From assembly GCA_902588965.1 (NCBI GenBank), contig CACIRD010000004.1, positions 124,001-188,000 on the forward strand: a stretch of 64,000 nucleotides of DNA, given 5' to 3'. The translations under genes were made by a program, and so were the position numbers. How positions within the stretch are numbered: the stretch's first letter is position 1; the number at the start of each line of letters is the position of its first letter. Below are positions 62,365 to 64,000 of this stretch, in pieces. The stretch is from an uncultured Pelagibacteraceae bacterium. Lineage in GTDB: Bacteria > Pseudomonadota > Alphaproteobacteria > Pelagibacterales > Pelagibacteraceae. The notes below the pieces were generated by a model that worked only from the letters and a program-made list of their open reading frames with translations, ran no database searches and was not told where the DNA came from.

Positions 62365-63531
62365 ATGAAAATTCCAAAAAGTTTTTTAGGATATAAAAGA
62401 GAAAATGGGAGAGTTGGAACAAGAAACCACGTTATAATCTTACCTGTTGATGATATCTCAAATGCTTGTGCAGAAGCTGTTGCAAATAATATAAAAGGAA
62501 CAATTGCACTTCCTCATTCATATGGAAGACTTCAGTTTGGTGCTGACTTAGAGTTGCATTTTAGAACAATGATTGGAACTGGAAAAAATCCGAATGTTGC
62601 TGCTGTCATTGTTATTGGGATAGAACCTAAATGGACAAAAAGAATTGTAGACGCGATAGCGAAAACAGGAAAGCCTGTTGAAGGATTTAGTATAGAAGGT
62701 GTTGGTGACATAGATACTATTGCGAAAGTTTCTAAAAAGGCTCAAGAGTTTTCTATGTGGGCATCTGAAAAACAAAGAGAAGAGTGTCCTTTAAGTGATT
62801 TATGGATTTCTGTCAAATGTGGTGAATCTGATACAACATCAGGATTGGCTTCAAATCCTACAGTTGGAAATCTTATGGATAAATTAGAACCTCTTGGAGT
62901 TTATTTGTGTTTTGGAGAAACTTCTGAATTAACAGGTGCAGAAACAGTCTGTGCTAAAAGAGGAAAAACACCAGAAGCTCAAAAAAAATTTATGAAGACC
63001 TGGAGCGATTACAATGATTTTATTTTAAAAGAAGCAACAGATGATCTTTCAGAAAGTCAACCAACCGCTGGAAATATAGCTGGAGGTCTTACAACAATTG
63101 AAGAGAAAGCATTTGGGAACTTTCAAAAAATTGGATCAAGACAATTCATAGATGTCCTGGAACCTGCAGAAGAGCCACAAAAGGGTAAAGGTTTATATTT
63201 TATGGATACTTCATCAGCTGCAGCAGAATGTGTCACGTTGCAAGCCGCTGGTGGATTTAACATACATCTTTTTCCAACTGGACAAGGCAATATTATCGGA
63301 AACCCAATTGAACCTGTTATCAAACTAACAGCTAACCCACTAACAGCAAAAACAATGAGTGAACATATAGATGTTGATGTTTCTAAAATACTCTCTCGTC
63401 AAATGAATTTAGATCAAGCTGGAGATGAATTAATCAAAGCAACTATTAAGGTTGCAAATGGAAGACTAACTTGTGCTGAAGCGTTAGGTCATAAAGAATT
63501 TGTTATGACTAAGCTTTATAGAAGTGCATAG
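62365..63531 (+). CDS. suyB: UxaA-family large subunit, probable (2R)-sulfolactate sulfo-lyase subunit beta
   Basis: [57 protein letters not shown]; ~390 aa partner of the preceding gene. Confidence 0.7.
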   Translation: MKIPKSFLGYKRENGRVGTRNHVIILPVDDISNACAEAVANNIKGTIALPHSYGRLQFGADLELHFRTMIGTGKNPNVAAVIVIGIEPKWTKRIVDAIAKTGKPVEGFSIEGVGDIDTIAKVSKKAQEFSMWASEKQREECPLSDLWISVKCGESDTTSGLASNPTVGNLMDKLEPLGVYLCFGETSELTGAETVCAKRGKTPEAQKKFMKTWSDYNDFILKEATDDLSESQPTAGNIAGGLTTIEEKAFGNFQKIGSRQFIDVLEPAEEPQKGKGLYFMDTSSAAAECVTLQAAGGFNIHLFPTGQGNIIGNPIEPVIKLTANPLTAKTMSEHIDVDVSKILSRQMNLDQAGDELIKATIKVANGRLTCAEALGHKEFVMTKLYRSA

Positions 63532-63572
63532 TTTATATTTATTTCAATTAAATTATTTGGTAATAATTGAAA

Positions 63573-64000
63573 ATGTCCAAAAATAAAAAACTGATGGTAT
63601 GTACACCTGTTCATTCAACAGTTTCTATTTTTTATTCCAAATCTTGTTTAGATCTTCAAAAAAAATTTTTATCTGATGGTATTGAAATTGAGTTCCAACA
63701 AATAAGAAGTAGTTTGGTTACAGAAGGTCGAAACTTATGTGTATCTACTTTTTTAAATTCTGATTTTAGTCATATGTTATTTGTAGACTCTGATATAGAG
63801 TTTTCTACTAGATCTGCATTAAAATTATTTAAATCCGACCATGAAATTTCATTAATTCCTTATCCTAAAAAAGCAATATCTGAGGAAAAGTTTAAAAAAG
63901 ATTTAATTAAAAGACCAAGTGATAACATAAAAACTTTAGGTCTGAACTATTCAGTTTCAGTTTTAGATCCAAATAATATTAATCCGAAGGATGGATTTAT
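63573..64000 (+). CDS. Glycosyltransferase-like protein, truncated by window edge
   Basis: MSKNKKLMVCTPVHSTVSIFYSKSCLDLQ...RNLCVSTFLNSDFSHMLFVDSDIEF; DxD motif; open to the window end. Confidence 0.55.
   Translation, partial: MSKNKKLMVCTPVHSTVSIFYSKSCLDLQKKFLSDGIEIEFQQIRSSLVTEGRNLCVSTFLNSDFSHMLFVDSDIEFSTRSALKLFKSDHEISLIPYPKKAISEEKFKKDLIKRPSDNIKTLGLNYSVSVLDPNNINPKDGF

Noticed and set aside
1-64000. CRISPR arrays, transposases, prophage, rRNA
   Set aside because: No direct-repeat arrays, IS-type ORFs, phage structural cluster or rRNA sequence recognised in either strand.

Overview
AT-rich, gene-dense, streamlined bacterial chromosome segment. Gene content, order and AT bias suggest a SAR11/Pelagibacterales-like alphaproteobacterium (inference from memory, no search run). 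No rRNA, CRISPR or recognisable mobile elements. Left to right: trpD(partial)-trpC-lexA-gltX (+); a ~35 kb block on the minus strand carrying lpxB-lpxI-lpxA-lpxD-fabZ-ompH-bamA-dxr-cdsA-uppS-frr-tsf-rpsB, dnaE, lolD/lolC, proS, rnj, coaX, birA and the 14-gene nuoA-N complex I operon; tRNA-Asp and tRNA-Val; lon-clpX-clpP-tig; tRNA-Leu; several small ORFs; then an accessory part. The accessory part has an SDR + NCS1 permease + TRAP transporter operon divergent from a GMC dehydrogenase/TerC/SDR/M23 run, a small glycan cluster, and sulfoacetaldehyde acetyltransferase (xsc) divergent from a SuyA/SuyB-like (UxaA-family) pair. The most interesting signal is a candidate organosulfonate catabolism region: xsc plus suyAB-like genes, with a TRAP/GMC pair that could supply isethionate. 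Other items: an exact GAAC-N7-GAAC SOS box before lexA, a pseudoknot-capable leader before rpsB, a perfect 10-bp hairpin between dctP and dctQ, and contraction of classical clusters (no pyrH between tsf and frr, no rseP between dxr and bamA).
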